A stretch of DNA of 64,000 nt from Eubacterium barkeri (GTDB lineage Bacteria; Bacillota; Clostridia; Eubacteriales; Eubacteriaceae): contig NZ_FNOU01000001.1 in NCBI RefSeq assembly GCF_900107125.1, forward strand, positions 216,340 to 280,339. Reading direction: 5' to 3'. The translations under genes and the position numbers were made by a program. The notes beneath the pieces were generated by a model, which saw nothing but the letters and a program-made list of their open reading frames with translations, was not told the DNA's origin and searched no databases. Shown piece by piece: positions 52,052-61,215 of this stretch. How positions within the stretch are numbered: position 1 is the stretch's first letter; every line of letters starts with the position of its first letter.

Positions 52052-53866
52052 ATGATAGTAGCAGGGATAGACATTGGTAATGCCAGTACAGAAACTGCCT
52101 TGGCAAGAATTACCTCCGGTTCACCTGAATTCCTTTCCAGCGGTATCGTACCGACAACAGGAATCAAGGGAACGAGACAGAATATCCATGGTGTCTTCTC
52201 CTCTTTAAAACAAGCCCTCGATAAAGTCAACTTAGCTGTAGAAGACGTTGATTTGATTCGCCTTAACGAAGCCGCTCCTGTTATTGGGGATGTGGCAATG
52301 GAAACCATTACTGAAACAATAATCACAGAATCCACAATGATCGGGCATAACCCATCCACTCCTGGTGGCCTGGGAACCGGTGTTGGGGTGACTGTAAACA
52401 TAAGGGACATTAAGAATGCGAAGAAGGGGGATTCGGTTATCGCGATTATACCGCGTGAAATCGACTTTGAAAACTCATCCCGTATGATTAATGAGGCCGT
52501 CGCAAACGGCATTTACGTAAATGGTGCCATTGTCCAAAGAGATGATGGCGTTTTAATTAATAACCGTTTGAAAAAGCCAATCCCCATTGTTGATGAAGTG
52601 GCTCTAATCGAGAAGGTGCCGCTAGGCATGCGGGCTGCCGTTGAAGTAGCTTCACCTGGCGCCGTTGTCGAACAGCTTTCCAATCCCTATGGGATTGCTA
52701 CAGTGTTTGATTTATCTCCGGAAGAAACCAAGCAGGTCGTGCCTGTATCCCGGGCGCTGATCGGTAATCGCTCCGCTGTTGTCATCAAGACACCAGCAGG
52801 GGATGTTAAGGAACGTAAAATCCCCGCTGGTCAAATCATTATTCAGGGTGCCAATAAAAAGGCAACTGTGAATGTGGATGAAGGCGCAGAAGTCATCATG
52901 GAGGCCATTAGAAGTGTGGCTCCCGTCGAAGACATTAAGGGAGAACCCGGAACAAATGCCGGGGGAATGTTGGAAAAGGTGCGGCAGGTTATGTCAAACC
53001 TTACTGGACAATCACCCGTAAACATCAAGATTCAGGATTTGCTGGCTGTGGACACCTTTGTACCTCAAAGTGTACGGGGGGGCGTTGCTGAAGAGTTTTC
53101 CATGGAAAACGCTGTTGGTATCGCGGCCATGGTTAAAGCAGATCGCCTGCAAATGAGCATGATCGCTGAAGAGCTTGAAAAAGAGCTGGGAGTTAAAGTT
53201 GAAGTTGGTGGTGTGGAAGCTGATATGGCTATCCGCGGTGCGCTGACGACTCCGGGTTCTAACAAGCCGATGGCGATTATCGATATGGGGGCAGGATCAA
53301 CGGATGCGGCAATTATTAACAGGGCTGGTGAGATCAAATCCATCCACTTGGCTGGTGCCGGCAACATGGTAACCATGTTGATTGGCTCTGAGCTGGGTTT
53401 TGATGATATGGGTCTACCGGAGGACATCAAGAAGTATCCGCTTGCAAAGGTTGAAAGTCTTTTCCATATTCGTCATGAAGACGGAACCGTTCAGTTTTTT
53501 GACACACCATTGGACCCGAGGACATTTGCCCGGGTAGTTATCTTAACGCCTAATGGTATGGTTCCGGTTCCTGGAAACCACTCCCTGGAACGCATCAAGC
53601 AGGTGCGCCGGGATGCTAAGGAAAAAGTCTTTGTCGTCAACGCGATCCGATCACTGGAGAGGGTCAGCCCGACGGGCAACGTAAGAGACATGGAATTCGT
53701 CACCTTGGTTGGTGGTTCAGCACTCGATTTCGAGGTCCCACAAATGGTTACAGATGCGCTGTCACGTTACTCAATTGTAGCTGGGCGTGCAAATATCCGT
53801 GCCTGTGAAGGGCCAAGAAATGCCGTCGCCACGGGACTTGTCTTATCTTACGGCGAAGGTGAATGA
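52052..53866 (+). CDS. pduG: Diol dehydratase reactivase, large subunit
   Basis: 604 aa, GGAGG upstream. An actin/Hsp70-like ATPase that ejects damaged cobalamin from PduCDE. IVAGIDIGNASTETALA is the phosphate-1 motif; PMAIIDMGAGSTDAAI the second; FVTLVGGSALDFEVPQM the adenosine motif. Stop codon lies 1 bp before pduH. Confidence 0.95.
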   Translation: MIVAGIDIGNASTETALARITSGSPEFLSSGIVPTTGIKGTRQNIHGVFSSLKQALDKVNLAVEDVDLIRLNEAAPVIGDVAMETITETIITESTMIGHNPSTPGGLGTGVGVTVNIRDIKNAKKGDSVIAIIPREIDFENSSRMINEAVANGIYVNGAIVQRDDGVLINNRLKKPIPIVDEVALIEKVPLGMRAAVEVASPGAVVEQLSNPYGIATVFDLSPEETKQVVPVSRALIGNRSAVVIKTPAGDVKERKIPAGQIIIQGANKKATVNVDEGAEVIMEAIRSVAPVEDIKGEPGTNAGGMLEKVRQVMSNLTGQSPVNIKIQDLLAVDTFVPQSVRGGVAEEFSMENAVGIAAMVKADRLQMSMIAEELEKELGVKVEVGGVEADMAIRGALTTPGSNKPMAIIDMGAGSTDAAIINRAGEIKSIHLAGAGNMVTMLIGSELGFDDMGLPEDIKKYPLAKVESLFHIRHEDGTVQFFDTPLDPRTFARVVILTPNGMVPVPGNHSLERIKQVRRDAKEKVFVVNAIRSLERVSPTGNVRDMEFVTLVGGSALDFEVPQMVTDALSRYSIVAGRANIRACEGPRNAVATGLVLSYGEGE

Positions 53867-53867
53867 A

Positions 53868-54236
53868 ATGAACGTTAATTTTGAGGCTCCAAAACCTGAG
53901 ATTAAAGTATACTATGTAAAGAATACCGTTCCTAAAGACATCCTTGTTGAAGTTCTTTTGGGAATTGAAGAGGAAGGCCTTCCTTTTTCTTTAGAAGAAA
54001 AGGATAAAAAGGCCGCTGTGGAATTGGCCTATAAGGCCGCAGAGGCATCCCATTTGGGAGTTGGCATTGGCATCAGCGATCAAATCGTTTTACAGTACAT
54101 TAAGTTAAAGGAAGATGAACCTTTGTTCATTGTTTCTACTGGAAGCGACGAGACTACATTACGAAATATTGGTGCAAATGCGGCACGACTCGTCAAAAGG
54201 ATGCCTTTTAAAGATGTCGGGAACCCGGAACAGTAA
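53868..54236 (+). CDS. pduH: Diol dehydratase reactivase, small subunit
   Basis: 122 aa from the ATG at 53868; the longer upstream reading frame overlaps pduG and lacks a ribosome-binding site. KPEIKVYYVKNTVPKDILVEVLLGIEEEGLPF and GVGIGISDQIVLQY match PduH, which swaps with the dehydratase medium subunit during reactivation. Confidence 0.93.
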   Translation: MNVNFEAPKPEIKVYYVKNTVPKDILVEVLLGIEEEGLPFSLEEKDKKAAVELAYKAAEASHLGVGIGISDQIVLQYIKLKEDEPLFIVSTGSDETTLRNIGANAARLVKRMPFKDVGNPEQ

Positions 54237-54247
54237 GGAGGAAAGAC

Positions 54248-54685
54248 ATGAAACAAGCACTGGGCTTAATTGAGGCCATCGGTTTAGCGACAGCCATTGA
54301 AGCGGCAGATGCTGCGGTTAAGTCAGCGAATGTTGAACTCCTGGGCATGGAAGCATGCAAAGGTGACGGGATGCAGACCATTAAGGTACTCGGTGATGTG
54401 GGAGCCGTTAAGGCAGCCTGCGAAGCGGCAAGTGCCGCCTGTGACCGCGGACGGGGAGTGTTTTCTGTAAAAGTGATCCCCAGACCGGCCGATGGACTGG
54501 CTCCGATGATTTATAACAATCAAACCCTTGGCTTTAACCCGGAGGACACCTGTGATACGGATTATTATTGGGCATTCAGTAAGTATGACCAATTAAAACC
54601 AACACGGGCCACCAAAGAACCTGTGAAGGTGACGTGCGCAGAAGAAATCAGGGAAGAAGCGACAGAGGAAGAAAACGAAGAATAA
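54248..54685 (+). CDS. pduK: BMC-domain shell protein with C-terminal extension (PduK-like)
   Basis: 145 aa, AAGGAGG upstream. A standard BMC domain in residues 1-88 ([55 protein letters not shown]) followed by a 55-residue tail with two cysteines (DTCDTDYYW, VTCAEE) and a very acidic end. PduK has such a tail, but its function is not settled; the identity is from layout and operon position between pduH and pduL. Confidence 0.72.
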   Translation: MKQALGLIEAIGLATAIEAADAAVKSANVELLGMEACKGDGMQTIKVLGDVGAVKAACEAASAACDRGRGVFSVKVIPRPADGLAPMIYNNQTLGFNPEDTCDTDYYWAFSKYDQLKPTRATKEPVKVTCAEEIREEATEEENEE

Positions 54686-54722
54686 TCTGTTAGCGAATAG
54701 CGTAATAGAAAAGGTGTAAGCA

Positions 54723-55382
54723 ATGAACGAAATGGAAAGACAAATTATTGAGCAGATTGTCATTAACACCGTTAAACGGTTGATGGCAGAAAAGGATGCT
54801 CCTAATCGAGTCCCTTTAGGGATTTCTAATAAGCATCTCCATTTAACTCAAGAAGATGTGGAAACACTCTTTGGCAAAGGTCATCAGCTTACCAACTTAA
54901 AGGATGTCAAACAGCCAGGTCAATTTGCCTGTGAAGAGACTGTAAAGATTGTTGGACCTAAAGGAGAATTTCCAAAGGTTCGTGTCCTAGGGCCAGCACG
55001 TCCAAAGACTCAGATCGAAATGTCTCTGACCGATGCAAGAAGCTTAGGGATTAAAGCACCCATCCGGGAATCCGGTCAGCTTGACGGAACTCCGGGTGTA
55101 AAGCTTGTTGGTCCTTGTGGTGAGGTGGCGCTTGAAAATGGGGTAATGATTGCCCTGCGTCATATCCATATGACACCGGAAATCGCAGATGCCCTTGGTC
55201 TAAAGGACAAGGACTGTGTCGGTGTTGAAACATCCGGCCTGCGTCCGCTTCTGTTTAGAGATGTATTAGTGCGGGTATCTCCGGATTTTGCCTATGAAAT
55301 GCATCTTGATACGGATGAAGCGAATGCCGCAGGCTTAAGCAATGGAGACCTGCTGAAAGTACTGAAGAAACAGGAGAAATAA
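54723..55382 (+). CDS. pduL: Phosphate propanoyltransferase
   Basis: 219 aa. N-terminal encapsulation helix MERQIIEQIVINTVKRLMAE, then two beta-barrel domains with zinc-binding histidines in SNKHLHLT (residues 36-43) and LRHIHMTPE. Converts propionyl-CoA and phosphate to propionyl-phosphate and recycles CoA inside the microcompartment. Stop overlaps the next start codon (TAATG). Confidence 0.95.
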   Translation: MNEMERQIIEQIVINTVKRLMAEKDAPNRVPLGISNKHLHLTQEDVETLFGKGHQLTNLKDVKQPGQFACEETVKIVGPKGEFPKVRVLGPARPKTQIEMSLTDARSLGIKAPIRESGQLDGTPGVKLVGPCGEVALENGVMIALRHIHMTPEIADALGLKDKDCVGVETSGLRPLLFRDVLVRVSPDFAYEMHLDTDEANAAGLSNGDLLKVLKKQEK

Positions 55383-56206
55383 TGGACTGGAAGAGCGGTA
55401 ACGACACTATATTGGAGTTCAATGAACTAATCAGATCAAAGAAATCTAACCCATATCAAGGTAATTTGAAGGTGGGCGTCGACCTCGGAACTGCAAATAT
55501 CGTTGTTGCCGTCGTGGATGAAAACAACCGCCCCATTGCAGGCGCAACCCAGGGAGCTTCAGTGGTGAAGGATGGTATTGTTGTCGATTATATCGGTGCG
55601 GTCACCATCGTCAAAAAACTGAAAGCCCAGGTTGAAGAAATTTTGGGGATCGACCTGAGCTATGCCAATGCGGCAACAGCTATTCCACCAGGAATCATGT
55701 CAGGTAATACAAAAATCATTGCAAATGTTGTGGATTCATCCGATTTCGTCGTTACGAATGTAGTTGACGAACCGACGGCTGCAGCCACTGTTCTGGGAAT
55801 CCAGAATGGGGCAGTGGTTGATGTTGGGGGCGGCACAACAGGGATTTCCATCTTAAAGGATGGGGAGGTCATCTTTACGGCAGATGAGGCTACTGGCGGG
55901 ACTCATATGAGTCTGGTTCTGGCCGGTACTTACCACATCAGCTTTGAAGAGGCTGAAGAGATGAAAAAACATGATGATCAGCGGCAGGTTTTCCCGGTTA
56001 TTAAGCCGGTGGTTGAAAAAATGGCATCCATCGTCCATCGTTTTATTCAGGGTTATGACGTTGATACCATTTATGTCGTAGGCGGTGCCTGCGTCTTTGA
56101 TAAATTCGAAGAGGTCTTCGAAAAGGAAATTGGAATCAAAACGGTCAAACCGGTTGAACCTTTGTTGGTAACGCCATTAGGAATAGCCTTTAATTGTCAA
56201 GGGTAG
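55382..56206 (+). CDS. eutJ: EutJ-family Hsp70-like chaperone
   Basis: 274 aa. Actin/Hsp70-like ATPase: KVGVDLGTANIVVAVVDE, AIPPGIMSGNTKI, VVDEPTAAATVLGI, GAVVDVGGGTTGISIL, VVGGACVFDKFEEVF. EutJ is typical of ethanolamine loci, where its role is presumed chaperone-like for cargo or shell assembly; it is not part of the Salmonella pdu operon but occurs in Firmicute microcompartment loci. One-base overlap with pduL shows it is a true operon member. Confidence 0.9.
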   Translation: MDWKSGNDTILEFNELIRSKKSNPYQGNLKVGVDLGTANIVVAVVDENNRPIAGATQGASVVKDGIVVDYIGAVTIVKKLKAQVEEILGIDLSYANAATAIPPGIMSGNTKIIANVVDSSDFVVTNVVDEPTAAATVLGIQNGAVVDVGGGTTGISILKDGEVIFTADEATGGTHMSLVLAGTYHISFEEAEEMKKHDDQRQVFPVIKPVVEKMASIVHRFIQGYDVDTIYVVGGACVFDKFEEVFEKEIGIKTVKPVEPLLVTPLGIAFNCQG

Positions 56207-56210
56207 AAAT

Positions 56211-57086
56211 GTGGTGATTAAGTTGGACATGAATGAACTGATTAACAGCGAAGCCTTTATGGACCTTTTTATCCAAAAGGTTGTTGATGAAGTCATCAGA
56301 AGAATAAAAAACAGGCCAAAGACGGCGCTGGTATGCTTTTCCGGTGCTGCCATCGGTTTTAAACAGGCGATGGATTCTCTGGTAAAGCTAAAGAATGATG
56401 GCTGGCAGTTGAAAGTGTTCCTTTCAGATGCGGCACTCTGTGTATTAACAGAGGACTATATCCGAAAAACACTAGGTGTGGATAAAATCCATACGAGCCA
56501 GACCAAAACGCCACAGAGAGAACTTTATGCAGATGTGGATCAAATTATCATTGCATCGACAACCGTCAACACCGCGGCAAAAATTGCCACAGGTGTATGT
56601 GATAATGAAATGCTGACCCTCATCAACCATGGGTTAATGGCAGGAACCCCCTTTATTTGTGCAGTTGATGGGGCCTGTCCGGATAATGCAACCCGTGCCC
56701 AGCTTGGGATGGGTAACGCCTCTGATGGATATCGTGAATTGCTCAAAAACAATTTGCGTGCTCTTAAAAATTACGGAATGCGGCTGGTAGCAGCCGAGGA
56801 TTTATATGATGCCTGTGTGGGAACACCGGCTGGGAAGGTGACAAAAAAAGAAGCGCCAAAGCCGACAGCCTGTGCTGTACCGGAAAAGGCGCTGGAAGCA
56901 CCAGCACCAGTGATGAACCCGGATCCTTTCGCTGAGGATCCTTTGACCACTAAACGCATCATTAGCCGCGTTGATATTATTAAAAATCGTGGTAAACAAG
57001 CCGTAAAGGTGTCCGCCAATGCCATTATTACAGAGTACGCCAAGGATGCAGCGAAAGAACTTGGCATCTGTATTGAAAGGGTTTAG
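56211..57086 (+). CDS. Microcompartment-associated flavoprotein
   Basis: 291 aa from GTG 56211 (TTG at 56223 or ATG 56229 also possible; no clear Shine-Dalgarno). An N-terminal amphipathic helix (about residues 8-30) could be an encapsulation peptide. Residues about 35-215 fit the flavoprotein (HFCD-like) fold: ALVCFSGAAIGFKQAMDSL, DAALCVLTEDYIRKTLG, IIASTTVNTAAKIATGVCDN, LINHGLMAGTPF. An Ala/Pro linker leads to a short C-terminal helix domain. It stands where pduM is in other operons but is unrelated in size. Proposed FMN-binding redox or cofactor role is inference. Confidence 0.65.
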   Translation: MVIKLDMNELINSEAFMDLFIQKVVDEVIRRIKNRPKTALVCFSGAAIGFKQAMDSLVKLKNDGWQLKVFLSDAALCVLTEDYIRKTLGVDKIHTSQTKTPQRELYADVDQIIIASTTVNTAAKIATGVCDNEMLTLINHGLMAGTPFICAVDGACPDNATRAQLGMGNASDGYRELLKNNLRALKNYGMRLVAAEDLYDACVGTPAGKVTKKEAPKPTACAVPEKALEAPAPVMNPDPFAEDPLTTKRIISRVDIIKNRGKQAVKVSANAIITEYAKDAAKELGICIERV

Positions 57087-57094
57087 GTGACAAC

Positions 57095-57394
57095 ATGCAT
57101 TTAGCAAAGGTCGTAGGAACCATCGTTTCAACCCAAAAGGATCCACATCTGGTGGGTTGTAAACTGATGATTATCAAGAAGATTAATGAAACCAGCGAAT
57201 TTGAAAAGTATTCAAGCCAGTCCACAGCCATTGCGGTTGATACCGTTGGCGCAGGGATTGGGGAGACCGTCATCGTGACGACAGGGAGTACTGCCCGCTA
57301 TGTTTATGGCGATAAACACACGCCTTTGGATATGACCATTGTCGGGATCGTTGATGAAATTCAAACGGCTGATTTCGATAAAAAAGTAAACTAA
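57095..57394 (+). CDS. pduN: Microcompartment pentameric vertex protein
   Basis: 99 aa EutN/CcmL family (BMC-P). MHLAKVVGTIVSTQKDPHLVGCKLMII, AVDTVGAGIGETVIVTTGSTAR and a C-terminal IVGIVDEI are the family hallmarks. Caps the twelve vertices of the shell. Confidence 0.95.
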   Translation: MHLAKVVGTIVSTQKDPHLVGCKLMIIKKINETSEFEKYSSQSTAIAVDTVGAGIGETVIVTTGSTARYVYGDKHTPLDMTIVGIVDEIQTADFDKKVN

Positions 57395-57407
57395 GGGGGG
57401 ATAGTGA

Positions 57408-58418
57408 ATGCCGAACGTCTATACACGTGGTGGCGATAAAGGTGAAACCGGCTTATTCGGTGGTAACCGCACACCCAAAGACGACATTCGCGTAGAAGCT
57501 TATGGGACCATGGATGAAGCTAATTCAGCCATCGGTATGGCTTACGCATTGTCGAAAGACGATGATATCCGAGAAATCCTCCACCATGTACAGGAAAGAA
57601 TTTTTGTTCTAGGCGCTGAACTCGCTAGTGATGAAAAGGGGCGTGCACTATTAACAGACCGCATTGAGCAGTCTGATATTGATTTCATGGAAAGTACCAT
57701 GGAGCACTATCTGGCCATCATTGGACAGCAAAAAGCCTTTATCATTCCAGGTAAAAACCCAGCCTCTGCTGCATTGCACTATGCACGTACAGTGGTTAGG
57801 CGTGGGGAACGACGGATTGTGACTTATCGCAGCCAGGAGCCGGATGTTCGTCCGGAAATGGTCAAGTTTGCTAATCGTCTATCCGACTTGCTCTTCGTTT
57901 TGGCTCGGACAGAAGAGTTTGAAGAAACGATAAGGGAAGTTGTAAAGGGAATGGGAGACAAAATCGATTTAGGCGGAGGTACTGAAACATCAGGTGTACC
58001 CCAGGAAGATCCAAAGAAATTGCTCACCATTGCAAAGCGTATAGCTGCCGCCTCTCGAGTAAAGGCTGAAGCTATGGGGGTTCCCATTGTTTTCTCCTGT
58101 GTGGACACTGGTGGAAACCTTGCTTATTATGAACGAATGGAAGATTCCCTTTTAGCAAGTATCGATATTTCGCAAAATAAGGCTTTTACAGCGAACGCTT
58201 TAAAATGCCCGACGAGCGTAGCTCATGATCTTGCAAAAGAAGACAGCCCACTTTTCGGGATTCAATTCACAAACAATGGGCGTATCGTGACCTTTGGTGG
58301 CGGTTATCCCCTTATGGTGGATGGAAAACAGATTGGTGCAATCGGCGTTAGCGGTGGGACCGTTGATGAAGATATGGCCATTGCAGAAGCGGGTCTGGCG
58401 ATTTTAGAGTCAAAGTAA
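57408..58418 (+). CDS. pduO: Two-domain ATP:cob(I)alamin adenosyltransferase
   Basis: 336 aa, AGGGGGG upstream. N-terminal PduO-type transferase (YTRGGDKGETGLFGG, VEAYGTMDEANSAIG, AALHYARTVVRRGERR) makes adenosylcobalamin for the dehydratase. The C-terminal GlcG/HbpS (DUF336) domain (about 195-336: AASRVKAEAMGVPIVFSCVDTGG, ISQNKAFTANAL) binds heme in Salmonella PduO. Fusion is the standard pduO layout. Confidence 0.95.
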   Translation: MPNVYTRGGDKGETGLFGGNRTPKDDIRVEAYGTMDEANSAIGMAYALSKDDDIREILHHVQERIFVLGAELASDEKGRALLTDRIEQSDIDFMESTMEHYLAIIGQQKAFIIPGKNPASAALHYARTVVRRGERRIVTYRSQEPDVRPEMVKFANRLSDLLFVLARTEEFEETIREVVKGMGDKIDLGGGTETSGVPQEDPKKLLTIAKRIAAASRVKAEAMGVPIVFSCVDTGGNLAYYERMEDSLLASIDISQNKAFTANALKCPTSVAHDLAKEDSPLFGIQFTNNGRIVTFGGGYPLMVDGKQIGAIGVSGGTVDEDMAIAEAGLAILESK

Positions 58419-58442
58419 CAACTTATAAGGAGGACTGACAGT

Positions 58443-59852
58443 ATGAATATTGATACAACTGGCATTGAACAGATTGTCAAAAAAGTAATGGAAAGCATTG
58501 ACTTCGCAGAAGAAAACAACGTCCCTGTTGTTGATGGCGAATGTGGTATTTTCCAGGACATGAACAATGCTATTGATGCTGCTTTTGCAGCTCAAAGAGA
58601 ATACATGAAACTCCCCTTGGCAATGCGTTCCAAAATGATCGCAGCCATTCGGGAAACCATGAAGAAAAAAGACCATGCAGAAACGATTTGCCAGATGGCA
58701 GTGGAAGAAACGGGCATGGGTAATTTTGAAGATAAGCTCTTAAAACAGTACTTAGCCGCTGACAAAACACCGGGTATGGAAGATTTAATGGCAGAAGCCT
58801 GGACTGGAGATGATGGTCTAACCTTATTAGAGCTCTCTCCCTTCGGCGTTATCGGTTCAATCGCACCGACGACCAACCCCAGTGAAACCATTATTAATAA
58901 CTCCATCGGGATGTTGGCTGCGGGGAATGCGGTTGTCTTTGCTCCCCATCCGAGAGCGGTTAAAACCAGTAACTATTGTGTGAAGCTCATCAACGAAGCG
59001 ATTAAGTCAGTGGGTGGTCCCGCTAATTTGATTGTTTCAACTGCAGAACCGACACTTGAAAGTTCTCAGGTTATGATGGCACATCCAAAGATCAGAATGC
59101 TTTGTGCTACCGGTGGTCCAGGGGTTGTTAAATCCGTTCTGTCCAGTGGTAAGAAAGCCATTGGCGCTGGCGCTGGTAACCCACCAGCATTAGTGGATGA
59201 AACCGCTGATATCGAAAAGGCCGGAAAAGATATTGTCGATGGCTGCTGCTTCGACAATAACCTGCCTTGTATTGCAGAAAAAGAAGTTGTCGTTGTCGAT
59301 CAAGTCGCCGATTATCTGATTTTCAATATGAAGAAACACGGTGCTTTCGAAATTACGGACCGTAAGGTTATCGATGCTTTGGCAGATTTAGTTTGCCCTG
59401 GTGGAAAACTGAATCGTGATTTCGTTGGTAAGAGTGCAAAACATATTGCGGCAGCTGCGGGCATTGATGTGCCGGAAGATACGCGTGTGCTGATTATGGA
59501 AGCACCGGCTGATCATCTCCTGGTCGTTGAAGAATTAATGATGCCGATCCTGCCCATCGTCCGTGTCGCAAATGTTGACGAAGGAATCGATTTGGCCTGT
59601 GAACTGGAACATGGTAATCGCCATACTGCAATTATGCACTCCAAAAATGTGGATAAGCTGACGGAAATGTCCAAGCGTATCCAGACGACTATCTTTGTAA
59701 AGAATGGTCCGTCCTATGCCGGTATTGGGGTAGGTGGAGAAGGTTATACCACATTCACGATCGCTGGACCGACCGGTGAAGGTCTGACATCTGCAAAATC
59801 CTTTGCCAGAAGAAGAAGATGTGTCTTGGTCGGAGGATTTGATATTAAATAA
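58443..59852 (+). CDS. pduP: CoA-acylating propionaldehyde dehydrogenase
   Basis: 469 aa, AAGGAGG upstream. N-terminal encapsulation helix TGIEQIVKKVMESIDF (residues 6-21). Aldehyde dehydrogenase fold with FGVIGSIAPTTNPSETIINN, the cofactor-binding ATGGPGVVKS, and the catalytic Cys276 in NLPCIAEKE. Oxidises propionaldehyde to propionyl-CoA with NAD+ inside the shell. Confidence 0.95.
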   Translation: MNIDTTGIEQIVKKVMESIDFAEENNVPVVDGECGIFQDMNNAIDAAFAAQREYMKLPLAMRSKMIAAIRETMKKKDHAETICQMAVEETGMGNFEDKLLKQYLAADKTPGMEDLMAEAWTGDDGLTLLELSPFGVIGSIAPTTNPSETIINNSIGMLAAGNAVVFAPHPRAVKTSNYCVKLINEAIKSVGGPANLIVSTAEPTLESSQVMMAHPKIRMLCATGGPGVVKSVLSSGKKAIGAGAGNPPALVDETADIEKAGKDIVDGCCFDNNLPCIAEKEVVVVDQVADYLIFNMKKHGAFEITDRKVIDALADLVCPGGKLNRDFVGKSAKHIAAAAGIDVPEDTRVLIMEAPADHLLVVEELMMPILPIVRVANVDEGIDLACELEHGNRHTAIMHSKNVDKLTEMSKRIQTTIFVKNGPSYAGIGVGGEGYTTFTIAGPTGEGLTSAKSFARRRRCVLVGGFDIK

Positions 59853-59866
59853 CAGGAGTGTTATTC

Positions 59867-61192
59867 ATGAGCTCAAATTTAGTTGAAATTGTCAAAAGTG
59901 CCGGCATCGTCGGTGCTGGTGGGGCGACTTTCCCGACCCATGTGAAAATTGATGCTGAAGTTGAAATTGTGATCGTGAATGGTGCTGAGTGTGAGCCTTT
60001 GTTAAGGGTTGATCAACAACTTATGGATTTGAGAGCCCACCACATGCTGGTGGCTCTCAAAGCCGTAATGGATCAAACCGGCGCAAAGCAAGGAATCGTC
60101 GGTTTAAAAAAGAAATACACGCCGGCCATTGGGGCTCTGAATAAGGAACTTCCACAATTTCCTGGCATTAAGCTCCATATCATGAACAATTTCTATCCGG
60201 CAGGAGACGAACAAACCCTCGTGTATGATGCGACGGGTAGAATCGTCCCTGAAGGTGGTATTCCATTAAATGTTGGAACTTTAGTCATTAATGTAGAGAC
60301 ACTTTTAAATATTTATGATATGATGGTAGACGAAAAGCCGGTCATTGACAAATATATAACTGTGACGGGATGCGTCCAAAAGGAAATTACCACCCAGGTA
60401 CCTCTGGGGATTACGGTGCGTGAAGCCTTGGAATTGGCGGGGGGACCCACTATTTCTGATTTCGTTATTATCAATGGCGGACCCATGATGGGGAAAATTG
60501 TTGATATTGACTCCTTTATTACGAAGGGGACGAAGGGGTTGATCGTTTTACCGAAAGACCACTCTTTGATTATATCTAAGACCAAAAGTGTCCAGGATAC
60601 AATCAAATTAGCGGCAATGGCTTGTATGCAATGCTCATTGTGTACGGAGCTGTGTCCGCGCCATGCACTCGGCCATAATCTGGAACCGCATAAATTGATG
60701 CGAATTGCAGCCTATGGTTCGACCTGCGATATGACCACCCAAGCCACCAACGCTTTCTTATGCTGTGAATGTGGCTTATGTCAATATGCCTGTGTTATGG
60801 ACCTCCAACCTTGGAAGTTCAACCAGGTACTCAAACGCGAACTGGGTGCAAAGGGCATTAAAAACCCGCACCACAACCATCCTGACAAAGCAGATCCCTT
60901 TAAAGACGACAAGAAGTACGATGTCCATCGTCTGATTACGCGTCTGGGGTTAGATGCTTATGATAAACCGGCTCCAATGGTAGAGTGTAAAAAGACCTTC
61001 ACTGCGGTCAATTTACAGTTGAGCCAGCATATTGGTGCACCAGCAGAACCGGTCGTAAGTGTTGGCGATGAAGTGAAGCGGGGGCAGCTGATTGGAGAGA
61101 TTCCAGAAGGCAAACTCAGCGCACGCTTGTTCGCAAGTATTGATGGCAGGGTAACGGCCATCAAAGATGGTGTTATTACCATCGAGTCCTAA
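59867..61192 (+). CDS. pduS: PduS cobalamin reductase (RnfC-like flavo/iron-sulfur protein)
   Basis: 441 aa from ATG 59867 (AGGAG 8 nt upstream). Glycine-rich GIVGAGGATFPTHVK binds the nucleotide; SLBB domain in the middle; two 4Fe-4S motifs CMQCSLCTELCPR (about residue 257) and CCECGLCQYAC (about 300); a barrel-hybrid end. Reduces cob(II)alamin for PduO and is reported to interact with PduT. Confidence 0.93.
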   Translation: MSSNLVEIVKSAGIVGAGGATFPTHVKIDAEVEIVIVNGAECEPLLRVDQQLMDLRAHHMLVALKAVMDQTGAKQGIVGLKKKYTPAIGALNKELPQFPGIKLHIMNNFYPAGDEQTLVYDATGRIVPEGGIPLNVGTLVINVETLLNIYDMMVDEKPVIDKYITVTGCVQKEITTQVPLGITVREALELAGGPTISDFVIINGGPMMGKIVDIDSFITKGTKGLIVLPKDHSLIISKTKSVQDTIKLAAMACMQCSLCTELCPRHALGHNLEPHKLMRIAAYGSTCDMTTQATNAFLCCECGLCQYACVMDLQPWKFNQVLKRELGAKGIKNPHHNHPDKADPFKDDKKYDVHRLITRLGLDAYDKPAPMVECKKTFTAVNLQLSQHIGAPAEPVVSVGDEVKRGQLIGEIPEGKLSARLFASIDGRVTAIKDGVITIES

Positions 61193-61215
61193 ATATTTAA
61201 ACAAGGGGGATAATT

